From Paragordius varius (Eukaryota; Nematomorpha), in the NCBI GenBank assembly GCA_964247055.1, contig OZ176054.1, positions 10,974,001 to 11,038,000 on the forward strand: a stretch of DNA of 64,000 nt, written 5' to 3'. Made by a program: the position numbers and the translations under genes. Numbering within the stretch: position 1 is the first letter of the stretch; each line of letters starts with the position of its first letter. Shown here piece by piece: positions 1 to 29,433 of the stretch. Under the pieces are notes generated by a model, which did no database searches, was not told the origin of the DNA, and worked only from the letters and a program-made list of their open reading frames with translations.

Positions 1-679
1 TATATTGAATAGTAGTGTTAAAAATTGATAGGAAGCCAAAAATAGGGTAATGATAAAAATTAACATGGTCAATTTCAAATACTTTTTCAGCAGTTTTCAA
101 GTTTCGATCCACAAATTTTTATCGAGCGAAAGGTTGTATTCTGAATATGGATCCGACTTAAAATATTTGCCCAATCATATAAATACACGTAAAAAAATTA
201 TCACAAACATATAGAAAGGTATACGCATGCCACTTTTTTTAAATTACCTTTTCAAATTAAGTAAATTAGAGCACGATATTAAAAAAACTTTGTAGAAAAA
301 AGTAAAAATATTAAGAATTGCCGTTTCAGAAATGTTTTTTTTGTTTCAAAACGGTTTCGGAAGAGACATAAGTTGCCGATAGATAATAATTAAAAGTTAA
401 AAGCATCGACCAATTTTTTTAAAAAAGTCGTAAATGATGAAAACTGAATAGAAAATTCTGTTTTTTGTAATCTCCTATGAAACTATAAAAACAAGTACAG
501 GTAATTTTTTCTGAATATCTTGCTATAACGTGACGGAATCGTTTGGTGCGATCATTTTTTTAAAAGATTTCCTCCATAGATACGATAAAAATTAATTATG
601 TTTCGATTTACAATTCTTGTATTTTTTGGTTTATAATCATTTAATGAGAAGTCTTAGTAGACGCGTTAATGAAAAAAAC

Positions 680-812
680 CGGTTTTGAAATCGAGAAATT
701 TTTAAAAAACCTAACCGGTTCGAGTTTGACTTGCTCGGGAACGCCTCCACTCCCATTTTTATTTTTAAGTGAAAACTCCATTTCTACTTTTTCCGACCCG
801 GTTCGAAGCCCG
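680..812. mobile_element. Short GAACCGG-type hAT-like non-autonomous element (F7), degenerate
   Basis: A patch richer in G and C than its surroundings, with inverted motifs: AACCGGTTTTG at the left and CGGTTCGAAGCCCG at the right. The ends resemble the longer copies at 24602-25284 and 38081-38946, whose termini look like hAT-type ends (CAGGGCTTGGAACCGG class). No coding capacity and no clear target duplication. Boundaries are approximate. Confidence 0.35.
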
Positions 813-2234
813 TTTTTTTAAATCAATTAGCTCAAATTGTTTCCAAGCACTAATAGAATGACTCAAGTGTCGAACTAACATTCATGTTAGATATATGTTT
901 TCAGAATTTTTGAAAAGGTTTTATATGTTAAGCCGTTTATCGAGGTCGACACTATTATTTGGATTACCATACTTTTTCTGACATTTAAATTTAATGCGAA
1001 TATTTAGATTTATTAATAGAGGCTTTCCTCTGGCATACTAGCGTTGTTACAATATAATGTTTCTAAAAATTTTATTTTTGTAAAAATAATTTTGCTAAAT
1101 TTTCATGGCAACAGGTACCGTAGCCTATATTTTATAATTTTCCAACATAATTCATCAAAAAAATTTTTTATCTTTAAATCAGACATGTAAACTTAATTTT
1201 TCTCTTGCTGACTGTATTTAATATTTAACTGAGCTAATTTATAATTTAGATTCCGATATTTTAGCAAACATAATGCGCTAACAAATATTGCGAAATATCC
1301 AGATGGAATATTGTTTTAACCAGGTTTTTCAGTTTTCATTATTAAAATAATTAATTTGGTTTTTAACCTAATAAACTTTTTCAGGATTTGGAATATATTA
1401 TTATATGGATAAAAATGTTTTTTGGTAGTCTTATCTTTTTATCATTATTATTATTGAAATTTAAGCATTAGTCTTGGATTTTAACAATATACAGATTATC
1501 AATCATATTAAAAATTTGTTTGAAATTTGGAATTTTCAATTTAAATTCACACGTAAAAATATTATATTTTCGAATTTGTATAAACCCCATAAATTCTACC
1601 CTATGTTTATAACATTAGATGCAAATTTGCAAATAAAATTTTCACGCAGAAGTAGTAAATTACTATAGAATCTCCATGGCATTAATTTTTTATAGATTTT
1701 AAAGTGTCCACTTATCTGGTTTTAGAGAATGTGGTTTTTAATTCTGCAGTTATTAACAATTTTACATTGTAGTCTTACCTTTGATTCAACAATATCATCC
1801 AACTTTGAAACCTATTTTTGTCAATCTTTGCAATATCGACTAAACTGATATAATTATGACTATATCAATACATTGTGCGACTTTTGTCCATTTTATTAGC
1901 AAATCTGGTATTTTATTTTTCTCAGCATTAAAGCCCGCCATAATATTTTCTAAGCAGACCCAATAATCATTATTAAAAAAAAACCTTGTAAAATCTTTTA
2001 AACAACCAAAATAATTTACAGAAGGTAGCTATTTCATTAAACGTATATTAAGAAAATATCATAGTTGATTTGTATTATTCAAGGATAATTTAATATCTTT
2101 TGATAGTAGTACACATTTTTTTATTAACATTGAAATATTTTATAAAATATTTGGATTTTAGGTCCAAGGTTTAAAGTATACACAAAATGACATACCTTAC
2201 CTTAAAATAAAACATTAATCGTATATAATTCATC

Positions 2235-2240
2235 TTTATT
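2235..2240 (-). terminator. Polyadenylation signal AATAAA of GART
   Basis: TTTATT on the + strand reads AATAAA on the - strand, 66 nt after the GART stop codon, with AT-rich sequence following. Canonical hexamers are frequent by chance in such AT-rich DNA, so the position is suggestive, not proven. Confidence 0.45.
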
Positions 2241-2305
2241 ATATAATTATTATTTGTAAAATATAATATAAACATATATCGTATATATCATTGGAACGTT
2301 TTCGG

Positions 2306-18301
<15,996 letters not shown>

Positions 18302-18384
18302 GGGCACGTGCGTTTGGCAAAAAATTTAAAATAAATGAAATTATGAAATAAAAACTGTGTGTGTGTATTGCTACAATCGAGGTC

Positions 18385-18625
18385 GACTTTTTACAATAAT
18401 GTAAAAACTTCTCCATTTTCCATCCGCACCAACATCCTATGGCCACATAATGGGATCCAACTCTCTGAAAAAATCTTGGATGTTGGAAAGTTAGTGGAAC
18501 GCGTAAAAGGGGCCAAAGAAGGATAATGTGGATGGACAATATTCTACAAGAAACCAATGCAACCCTGGCAGACAACAGTAACACTTGGATACAACTTAAA
18601 AAATTATGGAAGGAAGGGCAAATTT
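18385..18625. other. GC-richer unidentified stretch upstream of GART
   Basis: Base composition here is visibly less AT-biased than its surroundings, as for exons. Both strands have frames of 40-100 codons, none of which I recognise. It could be GART 5' leader and promoter, or a decayed element. It begins about 85 bp from the GART start codon. Confidence 0.25.
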
Positions 18626-19044
18626 TTGCACTTATATAACATTAATAAACCGAAATATATGAAAAGTTTTATTTAAAAATACTTGATATTACTTATTTTA
18701 AGCTAAAACCGAAAGGTAAAAATTTAGTCAACGTGATAAGTGTGCAATGTTAAAATGCACAAAAATAAACCGCTTTTTCTATTTATATTAATGTTAGATA
18801 TAATTTAAATAAAAAACTAGCTCTAATTTTACCCTTAAAATTAAATGAAGCCGATAGTTTGCAAAAATTTTGTTAAATAATAATGGAGTCGAAGTATACA
18901 TTGAACTTTTTTTTCGGCTTATTTATATAATTATTAGGATAGAAGAATAAATTATTGGGACCGTTTCCTTTAATAGTTTTATGAAAATCCTAACTCAAAT
19001 TTAGTCTGGGGTATTTAGATACCCCAATTTGAATCAAAGTGTTA

Positions 19045-19980
19045 ACACTTTTTTGCTTATAAAAATTGTTTGAAAAAATGTTTTAAGACATGTAAACTCG
19101 TATATAATTTGCAGATTCTATAATTTAAATCTCGCATGGTAAAATAAGATTATTTATAATAAATCAAAACAGATATTTTCACTTATTAATACAGTAAAAG
19201 TTCAACTAAATTTTGTTAGAAAAAATAATTTATAACACCTAAAGTATTAATTATGCCTTCTTAAACGCATTATTAATATTATTTATAAAAAGTAAAAATA
19301 CAATCCTCATCTCGAAATTTTTGCCGCTAATTTCTATAATCATTTTACACTTCTTGAATTTTTCGTCCTAGTTAATTTTTTAAGGTCATTTTTATCCCAG
19401 AATTTTGCATATAAAACAGTGTTTTAAAAGTTGTTTTAAAAATTGTTTTACTTAATAATGTTCTCACGAATTAGATAAACAAGCTTATCTACATTTTTGC
19501 AACTTCTAGTATCTAAAATTAGAACAATACCAAAACACGATTAAAAAGAACAGCTGATATTAAAATAATTATCAAGTTTCCAGTAAATGTATGAAAGCTT
19601 CATTACGTCAATTATTTGCCTTTTTAAACCAATATAAATTTATTTGTCTGAGCGATTTTACACAATTACTTTTTGGGGTAGTTATATATACTCAAGCGAT
19701 TGATTGAATATCTCATTAAGCCGAATTTAAAAATACCTGGGCGTTCTGTTTGGGCTGGCGGACACTAAAGGGAACCAACCTAGTTCCTCTTCTATTTCCG
19801 AAAAAACAAGCCTAATTCTGGTTTTTTATTCAGAATAGGTAATTACTACATGTTTAACACTTGCATACAACACATTCATTTCAGTCATTCGATTCAAGTT
19901 GGGGTAGTTGGACACACCAGGCCTGTTTAAAATTAAATAATTCAAAAAATATACAATGAATTGAAACCATGGCAAAAATT
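19045..19980. repeat. F6-type ends around 19045 and 19854
   Basis: At about 19018-19045 an inverted F6 left end (AATTTGAATCAAAGTGTTAA). At 19854-19980 an F6 right end (TTAACACTTGCATACAACAC and ATTGAAACCATGGCAAAAAT) that is interrupted at 19981 by a fold-back element. The matching second ends are not clear. Confidence 0.4.
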
Positions 19981-20543
19981 GGGTGGAGTGATAAAAAAGT
20001 CGCACTTGAATTGTTAGTCAAGCGTGGCAACTTGAGCAAGTTTACTTATGCCAATAAGTGTACACTTGAAGATCGGTGATAAAAAAAACTTAAGTCAATT
20101 CTTTTGAAATAATTAAGTTATATTGTATAAACATCTTCCCATTATATTTGCAAACGGACTCCCATAGTGTGAAAGAAATGGAAAGTGTTTTAAGGGCGAA
20201 CGGTTTCAACAATCTTAAAATTATTACCAAGCTCAATATTAAATTTATTTTATAATATTTAATAAAATACTTGCCAGTGAGTTTGAAAAACGTAATAAAT
20301 GCATATTGTATTAATTGTTTATCTTTTTGTGCCTTGTTTCATACATTCTGGCTGAAAATGATCAAAATAATTTCTGTAAAATTCGAATCGCGTGGCAAAA
20401 AAATGTTACATTGATAAGCAAAAGACTAGACTTAAGTGTTTTTTATCACCGATTTTCAAGTGTACACTTGCTGGCTTAAAAAAACTTGCTCAATTGCCAC
20501 GCTTGACTTACAAGTCAAGTGCGACTTTTTTATCACCCCACCC
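19981..20543. mobile_element. Fold-back element F3, copy 1 (long terminal inverted repeats)
   Basis: Ends GGGTGGAGTGATAAAAAAGT and ACTTTTTTATCACCCCACCC. The inverted repeats extend about 110-120 bp, including CAAGTGTACACTTG-type palindromes. The core (about 20095-20430) matches the reverse complement of the core in 21041-21996. No transposase frame. It sits inside an F6-type sequence, so it is the younger insertion. Confidence 0.8.
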
Positions 20544-21040
20544 TTCAGCATCGTGAAATTACATAGAAAAATTTGATAAAAACCTATTTATATCTATTCC
20601 ACCATTTTAAATTTCATAAAACTTACCAAAAAAATTTTATAAATTAAATTTTAAGCAAAATATCGGTTTTTTCGGGAAAACATTTTTGGATGCCAAAATT
20701 TATCATATTTCAAAATTTTTATCGCGCATTATCGGTATTGCATTTTCAAAATAATTTGTCAATTTCTTTGTATGTAAAGTATGTGACATAAATTAATGAT
20801 AATTATTAGGATAAACATTTTTCACACCAAAAAATAAGCAATGTGCGCAGATGTTGCTATATTCTAATATGTACATAACACAAAAGTTACATCTCTCTTA
20901 TATCCTTTGTAAGGCATACCAAGCACTATGAAAATAGATATACAATTTTTTAACAACTATGTAACGTGCGTATAATTATTTTACAAAAACATTTTTTAAT
21001 TATGTATTTTATTATTTAAGACTCTAGACCTTAAATTATA

Positions 21041-21996
21041 GGGTGAGGTGATAAAAAAGTCGCACCTGACTTTTAAGTCAAGAGTGGTGAACAAGTTTAC
21101 ATAAGCCAGCAAGTGTACACTTGAAGATCAATGATAAAAAAACACTTAAGTCAAGTCTTTTGCCTATGAATGTAACATTTTTTTACCACGCGAATCGAAT
21201 TTTAGAGAAGTTATTTTGATCATTTTCAGCCGAAATTTATAAAACAGGGCACAAAAAGATAAGCAATTTACAATATGCATTTATTGAAGTTTTTCACACT
21301 CACTGGAAAGTATCTTATTTAATATTATAGAATTTTTTAAATATTGAGCCTGGTATTAATTATTAGATTGATGAAACCATTTGCCCTTAAAAAACTTTCC
21401 ATTTCTTTATAACATTACATTTTGTTTGGAGTCCATTTGCAAATATAATGGGTAGATGTTTATACAATATAATTTAATTATTTTTAATTTGATTATAAAC
21501 ATTACATTCGAAATAAATTTATGATGTAATAAATTCGTTTAGGTTAATAGTGAAGTAACCTTTTGCTTTTAATAAACGAAGATTTGTACAAGATTAATAT
21601 TTAATTATTAATTTTAAGAAATTTTCGAGAAACCAATTTTTTTGCGGTCAAGGAATAGATATATTTAGAATATTTTTAAATGTCATGTTATTAATTATTA
21701 TCAGAATTTTTCTATAAATTTATCCTCTTTTGTGTTCACCAATTGAATAGATTTATTAGCCAAAATTTATCAAATTAACAATTTATAGCATTAACAAAGG
21801 TTTGAATTACATATAAAGCATAAATTTTATACATAAATAGTTCTCAAAATAATTTTACCCATATTTTTCTTGATCATATGATTTTTTATCACCTCATCAA
21901 GTTTTCTTGCTTGACTTAAGTCGTTTTGTCACATGAAAGCAAGCCCTGATTGAAAAACTTGTAAGTCAAGTCAAAAAATTTTTTATCACCCGCCCC
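21041..21996. mobile_element. Fold-back element F3, copy 2, longer and more diverged
   Basis: Ends GGGTGAGGTGATAAAAAAGT and TTTTTTATCACCCGCCCC, flanked by a possible ATA duplication. The first about 450 bp match copy 1 in inverse orientation (for example TTATTTTGATCATTTTCAGC). Another about 390 bp (21490-21880) is absent from copy 1. No coding frame recognised. Confidence 0.75.
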
Positions 21997-22315
21997 ATAT
22001 TCTTGCCATTAAACAATAAATATATTATATGCCGATTTCGTTATAGAATGATGAAATTGTAAATTTTGAAGAAACTATTCCCGATAGTTTACTTAAATTT
22101 TAACTTGTATGCTTACCATAATATCGGATTGAATTAGGACTTATATGTTGCGCATATAAGTCTTTTTGACACCACATTTTCACTTTTAGGCTACATATTG
22201 GACTTTTCCCCCCAGATTCCAAAGAATTATGGGCCAAAAGCTGGGGATAATTTAATAATAAACTTTAAATATTCTGTAAAAACATATTAAGAGTATATTA
22301 TTTTCAGCAAATAGT

Positions 22316-25300
22316 ATGGAACATTATAATTTTTATTCAGATGGAAACATTTTTGACGTAGCTCACATATTTTTTTTTAAATTTAAAATGTCCTGGATAA
22401 ATAATAATAAATTATTGTTGTTTAATCAAGAAAAGTTGAATATTAAACAATTAAACAGGGTAAAAACTGATAAGGAATATAAATTAATAAAAGAATTTGC
22501 AAGTATATTTGTTTCATAGTATAAGGTATATATGCGAGTGGCAACAAGTAATTAGATTGTATTATTTACAGCGATTCTAACATAAAATATTGCGCAATAT
22601 TGCAATCTTTTTTACAAAATTTGGATTGTGGTGATTTTAAAGACATAACAACCCTAAAAACACTTTATTCCGAAATTTATTTTGTTTGGAATATGATACA
22701 TGTTCTCTATTTCACTGATGGTAATTTTTATTTCCAAATAATTTTTTTTAGATAAAGAAATCAATGTTTTATTTAATGTTCTTAAATTGATTTCTTGTTC
22801 TTATATGGGATCGGCTCAATATATTTGCGATAATATACACAATAATGATATATTATTGGATAATGAAATGTGGGAATCGGTTTAAGCATATATTATAATA
22901 TATTTAGATCCTTATATTATCAAGGACAATTAGATATAATATCTAATTTTTTTGCCCAAATTAATAGTGAATCTTTGATTTTATTAGAAAAAGCATGTAT
23001 GCACTTGAAGTCTTGGCCTTTTTATGGGGTATGAATCAGATTTATGAGCTTTTAACTCAAAAATTATTTAATTGTGAACATCTACAAATAATATGTTTTG
23101 TTAAAAATTATTTTTATATAATACATTTTTCTATTTGATAAAAAATTATTAAAAATGAAATAAAACCATCTCGGTTTTTTACTTATGAATATTTTACCCC
23201 GTAACTTTAAATTTAAATTTTATTAACAGTATATGGATGGTTTAATACATGATTATGAGTTTAAAACTTGTTGTGCTGTTTGGCGAAACGAAGGTCTGCA
23301 AATTCTTTCCGATTTAACCCGATATCAAAACTCTTTATTCAATAATGCCGATTTAAACAACAATCATATCAAACTATTAATTTGCGTTTTTAAAGTAATA
23401 TACCATTTACTATTCAAATTTACCCTCGAACAAATCAAATTTACCCTCGAACAATTCAAATTCACCCTAAAAATATATTATGTATTTTCGAGATAATATA
23501 ACTCATTATTAATATGAAACATATCTTTAAGGCTTAGTTCAATTATTAATATCAAACAAAATTTCATTTTTTAAATATATAAAATGATATAGGTATTTTT
23601 ATTTTTTAAAAAACATAATTTATTTTAGGGTGAATTTGAATTTTTCAAGGGTAAATTTGAATTGTTCAAGGGTGAATTTGAATTATTTTAGGGTGAATAT
23701 AAATGTAAATGTTATATATTTTTTTATATAAGTAATCGTTCCCCCTCATAATAAGTTTACTAACAGCTTTTTTAAACTAATAAATTTTCCTATTTTTAAA
23801 TATGGCCCTAATTTGAAAATTATATAATCTTTTATAAGTCTTTGTTATCCTATAAATTAACTAGTTTGTAAAAAAAATTTAGCCTTATGATGAGTTAACT
23901 AATAAAAGTTGATAATTAACATTTGGTTTTTTTAAATTTTAAACCTTATATAAATTTGTTTGAGATAAAAATGATTATTTTTTTAATAATTTTTTAATCG
24001 AGATACATATAATGACCATATTTTAAAAGGGGTGTTCATTCGGGGGGTATTGATTTTAAATATAATTTTTTGGTTTGCATAGATTATTACGGGAAATGAA
24101 GCCTGCTTTAATCCATCAACCTTTACCATTAGTATGCCAGAAAGCGTTAACTCTGTCTTAAATAACGAATCAAGTATAAACTTAAAATTTTATAATTAGG
24201 TTAATAAAGGGCTAATATTATTCATGTATAAAGAAAATTATATTTCAATCTTTTATTTAGACACAATTGTGAATTATATAAATGAGTATATTATTAATTT
24301 ACACCTCTAATCCTTATTTTCGCAATCCAGAGTAATTAGAATATATATCAAATTAAGTTAATAATCAGTCTTCAAATTTTTATTTTGTGCCTTTATAAAT
24401 TTATTTATCCTAAAATCCAGGTAATAAAGAAAAAGATACAAAGAAAAGCGATAACTTAACATTGCCGACTTTTTCAATTGCTTTGGCCCAAATTGTGTAT
24501 CAAATGTCATCTCAACTGAATGATCTCAAAACAAATTTACCATTTTACGTCAAAGTAAATTTTAAGCTTTCATAAATTTTTGATAGATTTTAGGTTTTTA
24601 ACAGAGCATGGATTTTAACAAGAACCGGTTCCACCTCCTTAATTACTGGTTCCCATATGATTTTATCATAAAAATTTTATTTTATTATTTAAATTTGATT
24701 GTACCACTAAATATTACATTCTTCAAACTTTAAATTCAAAACTAAACCCGCCCCTAATATTATATTAGCGAGATATTCTCTGAATTTTGAGCGATTCAGC
24801 TGTTCTAAAAAAACTTATAGTCTTATCTCAAGTTTATTTGTAATACATATGTTCGTATATATAGGTCTCCGTTGAAAGGGTTTTTTTACCCTGAATTTTC
24901 TGTTTTCAGACCTGAGAAGCAGTTTGACCAGCAAATTGCTTGGTGCAAATAAATTAAGTTTTTTTTAGTTGCCATACTTAATTTAACAACACTCATTATA
25001 TACCTTTGTACTTGTACATTCTTCTATTATATTTTTATAATTTGTTTTATTTATTTTACTATATATTTTTTTTACTATATATTTGCGGAATATAATAAAT
25101 TGTTTGATTTATAATTGTTAATAATTTGGTTTTATTATTATTATTATACTATAATATTGTAAGAAAATCATTTAATCAAAAATCAAGAACCGAAAATAAT
25201 CGGTTACCGTTCCGGAACCGCTAAATTTTTAAGGAAACAACGTGGTTTTCGGTTCGGGTTTTTTTGTTCCGGTTCCAAGCCCTGCCCTTAAACGATTCAA

Positions 25301-28300
25301 ATTCACTCTTGAACAATTCAAACTCACCCTAAAAATAAATAATGTGTTTTCGAACTAATATTACTCATTATTAATGATACATATATCTTTATGGCATAGT
25401 TTATTATTTTTTTAGTATTATTTCAATTTAAAACAAAATTATTTAAAAATATATAAAAATATTGGGTAATTTTTAATTTAATACCATATATTTTATTTGG
25501 AGGTGAATTTGAATTGTTTAAAAGTGAATTTGAATCGTAAATGATATATATATATATATATATATATGTATAAATCAGTTGTTACATGCTATTTTTTTGA
25601 TATTTAGAAATTTCAAGCCTTATGGTATCCTGACCTGATGGATGAAAATCAAAATGATGATTTGGAGGCTATAATTTTTCAAACATTTTCTATGGACCCA
25701 GTCTCGCTTGTCGTTAAAATTTGGTAAAAATATTTTACTTAAAACCACCTATATTCGAAAATATTAAAAATCAGTACGCGGAATAGAAAGACACATTAGA
25801 TTATAAATTTTTATGCCAAATCCATCCCTAAAATATAACCAAGAGGATTTATAGTTAAAATTATATCCAAAAACATTTTGAAATTTATTTTATATGTTTG
25901 TTATAAATATCAAACTAAATATGCGCAAAAATGTATGTAATAACTTCTGTTTACTAATACTTAATGCGCCCTTAAATCATTTACAATGTAACTAAATTAT
26001 ATATAGATATATACTATACGGACAAAATGAAACATATAAAGACAAATAATTTTTTTAACAGAAAACCATACTTTTTTTAAATCTTAATTTTTTTTTTCAT
26101 ATAATTGTAAAATATTTAATTGTTTACCTTACCAATAGTCATATATCAATTTCATATTTTGCAATTCAAAACAATGAGTTATATTACAAAAAAATTAGAT
26201 TTAAAAAGTATGGTGGTTGTCTTTTAGAAAAAATATTTGTCGTTTTATGTTTTGTCCGTGTTAGTTCAGTTTTTACTGTAACTATTTAACCTTTTAATTT
26301 ATTAAAAGTCGCAAAGTTTAAGGAATGTAGATAAAAATATTATTAAAAATGAACAATAATACAAAAGTTATGAAAAAACTCTATAAATTAATAATTTTTA
26401 ATTTGTAAATTTATCTATCATTATACATCATCATACATTATTTAGTAATTCATATGATGATTGGATATTTCCAGTTCATTTATGTGATCAATTCTATAAA
26501 AGTCCACTTTTCAAAGACCTGTTTTTGGATGCAATCAAACACTTGCGGAGTGATAATAAGTATTTGATATTTTTCTATTAAGGCAAATAATATTATAATT
26601 TTACAAAAGAAACCATATTTTTAATCCCTATAAAATAATCGAAATTCCATTATATTTTTCAAAAGAAGCGCAAATAATACTCAAACAATGTTGCGAAAAT
26701 GTGGTTTTTTTTAAATATAATATAATTTTATTTTTATTGTCTTAAAATCTTATTTCAAAAAAAACATATATGCCAATTAATTTTTTTGCATATACTATTC
26801 CTCTAGAACAGTAAACGAACAATTTGATCTCAAGGAATTTATTGTTTGTGAATACATCTCAAGTATGAGTGATAATTACAGGTAATGTAGTTTAAATTTA
26901 TAAATTAATAAATTTTGTTTTATAATCAATTAAAGTTTCTTTACTGCATATTTTATAATTATCTTGTACCTTATATTAATTATCACCATTCTATATGAAA
27001 ATATATATAATCTTAGTTTTAAGATTTAACCATTCAAAGTTCATGAACTATTTTATATAATATTTATTATAAAAACTCAAATAAAAAATCGATATTTATC
27101 ATTTATTTCAATAATTTAGTCATCATTCAAGGATTAATAATATATTTTCTTTTACATTGTCTTTGTAAGTTATGAATGATTACATAAATTAATTATTTTA
27201 TAGTTTGCATGAAATTTGGTCAATATACTTGGATACATGCCCGGTGTTGGGACAGTAATGATTATTAATTTTCTAATATCTTGATATACTTTTATAAAAA
27301 ATATAGCATATAAAATAAAGAGGATTAATTTAAATAAAATTAAACAAATGATAATAATTTTTATTTAAAGATAACCTTATTAGCAAATACAGTATTGTAC
27401 AATTAAATTTTTACTTAAAAGATAAAACTAATGTAGCTAAATTATTGATTTCCCAACATAAAAAAATTTGAAATATTTTATATATTTTACGCAATTTATA
27501 AATTTTGGTATTTAATATTATTTATATGTAGGCATTATTTAAACATATTTTACTCACGTATCCCCATATTGGATCCTGAATATGGCCATTTAGCTATTCG
27601 AATATATCAAGCATGTCAACAAAGAGGACTTGTATATGGTTTATAATTTTTTACAATCTTATCTTATCTTTTAATTTAAAATTCAAAAATATCATTTTGA
27701 ATTCCTAAAAAATATATTCAAATACCAATCTAGTAATTTATATCAACGGAATTGTAATGTTTTATTATTAAGTAATATGACATGTATAAATTAATAATAC
27801 AACAAGAATTTTTTTGATCTTTCATCTTATACTGTTAATAATTGATTAACTAATAGAATTTTTAAAACTAATAATATTAATTTTAAACGTAACAATAGCA
27901 AAAAATACAAATGTTTTAATATTAAATATCTAAAATTTTACATATTTATCCATGTTTAATAAATAAACGTATTTTAAAATGGTGGGTTGTTCCAAAAATT
28001 ATTTTTACGAATCATAAATTAATAAAGTAATAATATATTTATTTAAAACTACCATTTAAAATTAATCAAAAGATTGTTTTCAAAATTACGATATTATTTA
28101 AAATTTAAATTTTATTTTATACCAAAAAAGTTGATACCCTATGCAAAATTATGGTTAATCAATTTTTGCGACAAAATCAATATGATATGGCGTTGGCATG
28201 GGCTTTTCCATCTAAACAATCAAAGTTATTGGTTGAAAAGATTTGTTTTAAGTATCATTATTTTTATTTTTTTTTAATTTATAACATTTAAATTTTTTTA

Positions 28301-29398
28301 TATAAGAATTACAGTAATATTCTAATTATAATAAAAACATAACGTAACAATTGAACAAATTTTTTTGAAAAAAACGGCAATATATTTTTGAAACCTTGAT
28401 TTTTTCATTAAAATTGAATTGATACATAAAAACGTGGAAAGTAAAGGCAATTTTATTTAAACACAACCATACATAACTTTTCAAACATTTATTTTTACCA
28501 TATAAATATAATAATATTCTTTAAAATATCAATTTTTTTTTTCAATTAATAGACTGCTTAATGACAATACATTAACAGATACGTGCATTCAGGATTACGC
28601 GTTTTCATTTAGGAAAGTACCTCTTGAAACATTGGGCCCTTATGCTAAAATATTGAGTAATCTATCAATAGTTTTAATTGTATATAACACCAAAAAGTTT
28701 AAATTCACCCTTGAACAATTCAAATTCATTCTAAAATAAATTGAGTGTTTTTAAAGATTAACGATTACTTATATTTATTTATATTTTTGAAAAATGAAAT
28801 TTTGTTTAAAATTATAATATTACTGAAAAAATAATGAACTATTCCATTAAGATATTTTTTATATTAATGATGTGTTATCTTAGCCCAAAAACATATATTA
28901 TTTTTTTAGGGTAAATTTGAATTATTTAAGGCTGAATTTCAATTGTTTTAAAGTGAATTTTAATTGTACAAGGGTGAATTTAAATTGTAAATGGTATGTA
29001 GGTTTAAATATAAAATATTTGATTTCTGATATCATAATTTTAATATTTATTTACTGTATGTAGTTAAGTTATCGGACATAATGGAAATTCTCAACACAAA
29101 AAATTTCAAATCCTTTGAACAGATTGGTTCTTTATTCTCTTTAAACAATAATTCACCAAAGTAAAATTATTTTTTTATGGTTTCCCATTTTTTATTACAA
29201 TGTTTATCCTAAAACATAGATATTACCCTTCATTTTTTTGCTATATAACTTTTTGGATGTTAAAATGTTTATTTTTTCTTTATTTTCCCAAATTTTTAAT
29301 GATAAAAAAAATTTCTAAAATACTTATAAATAATTTGTGAATTTATTCGTTAAGTTTACATATCATGTGATATATTTTAACAACAGTTATAAATTAGT

Positions 29399-29433
<35 letters not shown>

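Larger units (their letters stand above)
1..2305. other. Spacer downstream of GART, no gene recognised
   Basis: AT-rich DNA beyond the stop codon of GART. The only sizeable frame, at 1474-1668 on the + strand, is low-complexity (Asn, Ile, Lys, Phe) and resembles no family I know, so I do not call it a gene. About 680-812 holds a small element with GAACCGG-type ends, listed separately. Confidence 0.5.
18302..22315. other. Head-to-head spacer between GART and NUP85
   Basis: About 4 kb between two divergent start codons. It holds a GC-richer unidentified stretch (18385-18625), F6 ends (to 19045; from 19854) and two fold-back elements (19981-20543, 21041-21996). No F1 or F2 copy was found here. 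No gene recognised. Confidence 0.6.

Noticed and set aside
1474-1668. 64-codon frame in the 5' spacer
   Set aside because: Low-complexity and unsupported by homology or splice signals.
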